Positions 61,853-64,000 of a stretch of 64,000 bases of DNA are shown in pieces. Position numbers and translations under genes: made by a program. The notes below the pieces were generated by a model. The model worked only from the letters and a program-made list of their open reading frames with translations, did no database searches and had not been told where the DNA came from. Within the stretch, counting starts at the first letter, position 1; each line of letters begins with the position of its first letter. Source of the DNA: UBA5070 sp035913415 (GTDB lineage: Bacteria; Fibrobacterota; Fibrobacteria; UBA5070); NCBI GenBank assembly GCA_035913415.1, contig JAMIIV010000004.1:62001-126000 (forward strand). The letters are read 5' to 3'.

Positions 61853-61869
61853 ATCAAGAAGCGGGCCAA
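61853..61869 (-). promoter_or_regulatory. TTGGCCC-N5-TTGA promoter of aas
   Basis: Minus strand TTGGCCCGCTTCTTGAT, with GG and GA 10 bases apart. Similar to the elements at 36847, 37541 and 39409. Implied start near 61841, leader about 31 bases. Confidence 0.4.
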
Positions 61870-61970
61870 CCCGACCCGAGGCGGGAGAGGCTATCCGCGA
61901 AGCGCGGGTGCAGGAGGGCGACTGCGGTTGTTGGGGGAGCATGCCTTCCAGGTCGTGGCAGAGGTGCAAT

Positions 61971-62011
61971 GCAAGGTAGACGAGAAAGTTGTTTTCGAGA
62001 TGCTACCTTGC
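61971..62011. promoter_or_regulatory. Hairpin between divergent aas and GT4 genes
   Basis: GCAAGGTAG (61971-61979) pairs with CTACCTTGC (62003-62011), and the interior is weakly paired. It is either an operator-like dyad for the divergent genes or a 5'-UTR structure. Confidence 0.4.
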
Positions 62012-62088
62012 TGTTTGGACACGATCGATAATCGGTGCTGTTTATAGCTCTGCAAACCCGCCAAAAATCGCCATGCTGGGAGAAATAC

Positions 62089-63333
62089 ATGAGTATTGAG
62101 CCGCGCCTGCGCAGTCCCTTCATGGTATCGATGAAGCCTACGCAGGGGCTCTCGAGTGCGCGGGTGGCAGTTGTTCACGAGTGGCTCTATACATACGCGG
62201 GAGCGGAAAAGGTGCTCGAGGGGATTCTGGCCCAGTTTCCCAACGCCGATCTTTTCAGCCTGATCGACTTCCTTCCGGAAAAACAGCGCGGATTTCTTGG
62301 GGGAAGACCTGTTCGGACCTCTTTCCTGCAAAAGATGCCGCTCATCAGGAAGAAACATCAGTACTACCTGCCGTTGATGCCCCTGGCGATGGAGCGATTT
62401 GATCTTTCTGGTTACGATCTGATCGTTTCCAGTTCCTACGCGGTCGCCAAAGGCGTCTTGACGGGGCCCAACCAATTGCATTTGTGTTACTGCCACAGTC
62501 CGGTTCGCTATGCCTGGGACCTGCAGCACCAATACCTCCAGCAGTGGCGCATGAATTCGGGGATTCGAGGTCTGGCGGCCACGGGAATTCTCCACAAGCT
62601 GCGAATCTGGGACCACGTGACGTCCAACGGCGTCGATCGGTTCTTCGCCAATTCCCAGTTCATTTCCCGCCGCATCTGGAAGACCTACCGGCGCAAATCG
62701 ACCGTGATCTACCCCCCCGTGGACACGAACGGCTTCGCCATGGGCACGGAGCGGACGGATACGTATGTCACGGTGTCGCGCCTGGTTGGATACAAGCGGG
62801 TCGATCTTCTCGTGGATGCGTTCCGGGAATTGCCGGATCGGAAGCTCGTGGTGGTGGGGGCCGGCGAAGACATGGAGCGACTCAAGGCATCGGCCACCCC
62901 CAATGTCACGTTCCTGGGGCGGGCTCCGGATGATGTGCTCCTGCAAACCGTCCAGAGGGCGCGGGCCTTCCTGTTCGCCGCCGAAGAAGACTTCGGCATT
63001 TCGCCGGTAGAGGCGCAGGCTTGCGGCATTCCCGTGATTGCCTTTGGTCGGGGAGGGGCTCTCGAGAGCATCCGAGGGGATTGGGTCGGAGAATCCAGTC
63101 AGCGCAATCCCACGGGCGTGTTCTTTCCTCGCCAAACGGTCGAGTCCGTGGTCGATGCCATTCGGTTCTTCGAAAGCCGCGAAGGCGTCTTCCAATCCGA
63201 AGCTTGTGTGGAAAATGCCCGGCGCTTTTCGCCGAATGTCTTTGCTCGCAAGTTCCACGACCACGTGGAATCTTCGTGGCAGAAGTTCCAATTGGAATCT
63301 CGCGACCCCAACGCCTCGGCGTTCGAGGAATAA
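62089..63333 (+). CDS. Group 1 (GT4) glycosyltransferase
   Basis: 414 residues from ATG 62089 (GGGAG ahead); an in-frame ATG at 62122 is an alternative. Two Rossmann-like halves: N-terminal VAVVHEWLYTYAGAEKVLEG (about 26-45) and CYCHSPVRYAWDL, and C-terminal YVTVSRLVGYKRVDLLVDAF (about 225-245) and the nucleotide-sugar-binding EEDFGISPVEAQACGIPVIAF (about 304-324, E-X7-E motif). It transfers a sugar in polysaccharide or LPS assembly; substrate unknown. It faces the second GT4 gene at the right edge. Confidence 0.9.
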   Translation: MSIEPRLRSPFMVSMKPTQGLSSARVAVVHEWLYTYAGAEKVLEGILAQFPNADLFSLIDFLPEKQRGFLGGRPVRTSFLQKMPLIRKKHQYYLPLMPLAMERFDLSGYDLIVSSSYAVAKGVLTGPNQLHLCYCHSPVRYAWDLQHQYLQQWRMNSGIRGLAATGILHKLRIWDHVTSNGVDRFFANSQFISRRIWKTYRRKSTVIYPPVDTNGFAMGTERTDTYVTVSRLVGYKRVDLLVDAFRELPDRKLVVVGAGEDMERLKASATPNVTFLGRAPDDVLLQTVQRARAFLFAAEEDFGISPVEAQACGIPVIAFGRGGALESIRGDWVGESSQRNPTGVFFPRQTVESVVDAIRFFESREGVFQSEACVENARRFSPNVFARKFHDHVESSWQKFQLESRDPNASAFEE

Positions 63334-63386
63334 TCCCGCCGATTGGGATTAGGGTCGCGCCTGCTGAATTCCAGGCGCTTAAGGTT

Positions 63387-64000
63387 TTACCGCGAACGCT
63401 TCTGGTGGGCGGCAATCACGTCCTGGTAGGTCTCCAGCAAACGCGGGGTGACAGACTCCCAGGACCATTGCTGGGCATGGCGTCTGCAGGTATCCGGATC
63501 TGGAAGGGTGGCCAAAGCGTGACGAAGCGTGACGGCGAGGCCTTCGGGGGTGGGCGGGGCCAGGAAGTCGTCGCGGAAGTTGCCCAGCAGTTCGGGTAGG
63601 GCACCCACGCGCGAGGCCACAACAGGGGTGCCCGCAGCCATGGATTCTGCGACCACAAGGCCGAAGCCTTCGAGGGAGATCGTGGGGACCACGGAAAGAT
63701 CGGCGGCGGCGTAAAGCGAGGGGAGATCTTCGTCGGGAACGAATCCGAGCAGGCGGACCGTTTCCGAGAGGTTGCCGGATTCGACGTGAGCCGCGAGGGT
63801 CTGGGCCAAGGGGCCTTTGCCGGCGATGACCAACAGGATGCCGGGGTGGTCGGCACGAAGGCGATCGACGGCTTCCAGCAGATTTTCGATGCCCATGCGG
63901 GCGGCAAGACGGCGCACACAGACCAGGATGGGGCGGTCTTGCGGGAGGCCTAGGCGCGCGCGCGCAGCGGACTTGGCGGGAGCCTGATGGAAGGGTTCGG
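63387..64000 (-). CDS. GT4 glycosyltransferase, partial (5' end beyond window)
   Basis: About 204 C-terminal residues are visible; the frame runs off the right edge. It contains the GT4 C-terminal signature: DRPILVCVRRLAARMGIENL, GILLVIAGKGPLAQTL, RLLGFVPDEDLPSLYAAAD and the E-X7-E motif ISLEGFGLVVAESMAAGTPVVAS. It is convergent with the GT4 gene at 62089 and probably belongs to the same glycan cluster extending to the right. The in-frame Met near 63917 is internal and not the start. Confidence 0.85.
   Translation of the reverse strand, partial: EPFHQAPAKSAARARLGLPQDRPILVCVRRLAARMGIENLLEAVDRLRADHPGILLVIAGKGPLAQTLAAHVESGNLSETVRLLGFVPDEDLPSLYAAADLSVVPTISLEGFGLVVAESMAAGTPVVASRVGALPELLGNFRDDFLAPPTPEGLAVTLRHALATLPDPDTCRRHAQQWSWESVTPRLLETYQDVIAAHQKRSR

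Overview
The window is GC-rich and densely coded, with many 1-4 base stop/start overlaps (ATGA, GTGA, TTGA). It comes from a Gram-negative-type bacterium: there are many lipoproteins with clear lipoboxes, a TolC-type outer-membrane efflux protein, an outer-membrane beta-barrel ending in Phe, CtpA, YidC and Aas. A monomeric NADP isocitrate dehydrogenase, secreted glycoside hydrolases and several secreted proteins sharing a C-terminal 'D-x-x-G-R' domain resembling secretion/sorting domains suggest the Fibrobacterota or a nearby FCB-group lineage. That assignment is inference; there is no rRNA or tRNA in the window to prove it.

Layout. 1-7.7 kb: a putative Na+/bicarbonate symporter (SbtA type) between two related small membrane proteins, several unassigned secreted or repeat proteins, and a pair of DUF2157-like membrane proteins. 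7.7-12.3 kb: two large secreted proteins, a parallel beta-helix protein and an unassigned TIM-barrel-like glycosidase. 12.4-19.2 kb: a seven-gene minus-strand efflux operon, tetR-tolC-hlyD-ABC-ABC-permease-permease (YbhGFSR type), with a TetR-like palindrome in front. 19.28-19.48 kb: a compact 'minigene' with a sigma54-like promoter, a Shine-Dalgarno site, a 23-residue ORF and a terminator. 19.6-22.3 kb: a Bcr/CflA-type exporter and a lipoprotein phosphoesterase. 22.6-30.6 kb: central carbon metabolism, with icd and lpd on the minus strand and pdhA-pdhB-E2 divergent on the plus strand. icd and lpd are separated by a tandem, highly structured repeat carrying two terminators.

30.7-36.2 kb: a four-gene minus-strand operon of secreted proteins led by a GH5 glycosidase. 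36.3-39.8 kb: five secreted or surface proteins, mostly small, several preceded by TTGGCMC-N5-TTGM promoters. 40.2-44.0 kb: a signalling module of TPR lipoprotein, Ser/Thr kinase and FHA/GAF/sigma54 activator. 44.0-45.5 kb: a BioH-BioC-like pair. 45.6-49.5 kb: membrane histidine kinase, NtrC-type regulator and thioesterase. 50.4-54.3 kb: ctpA-ftsY-lipoprotein-trxA-thioredoxin-like. 54.4-57.2 kb: rpmH-rnpA-yidD-yidC. 57.3-58.3 kb: an Rpn nuclease with a probable nested C-terminal gene. 58.4-61.8 kb: an LplT-PlsC-Aas fusion. 62.1-64 kb: two GT4 glycosyltransferases, the last cut by the window edge.

The strongest unexplained signals are: the 23-codon sigma54-type minigene; the same promoter class in front of several small secreted-protein genes; the tandem structured RNA-like repeats after lpd; a 190-260 bp dispersed repeat lying directly downstream of two unrelated genes in the same sense orientation; and the nested start in the Rpn gene. 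Two sigma54 activators are encoded here, so sigma54 control of some of these genes is plausible but untested.
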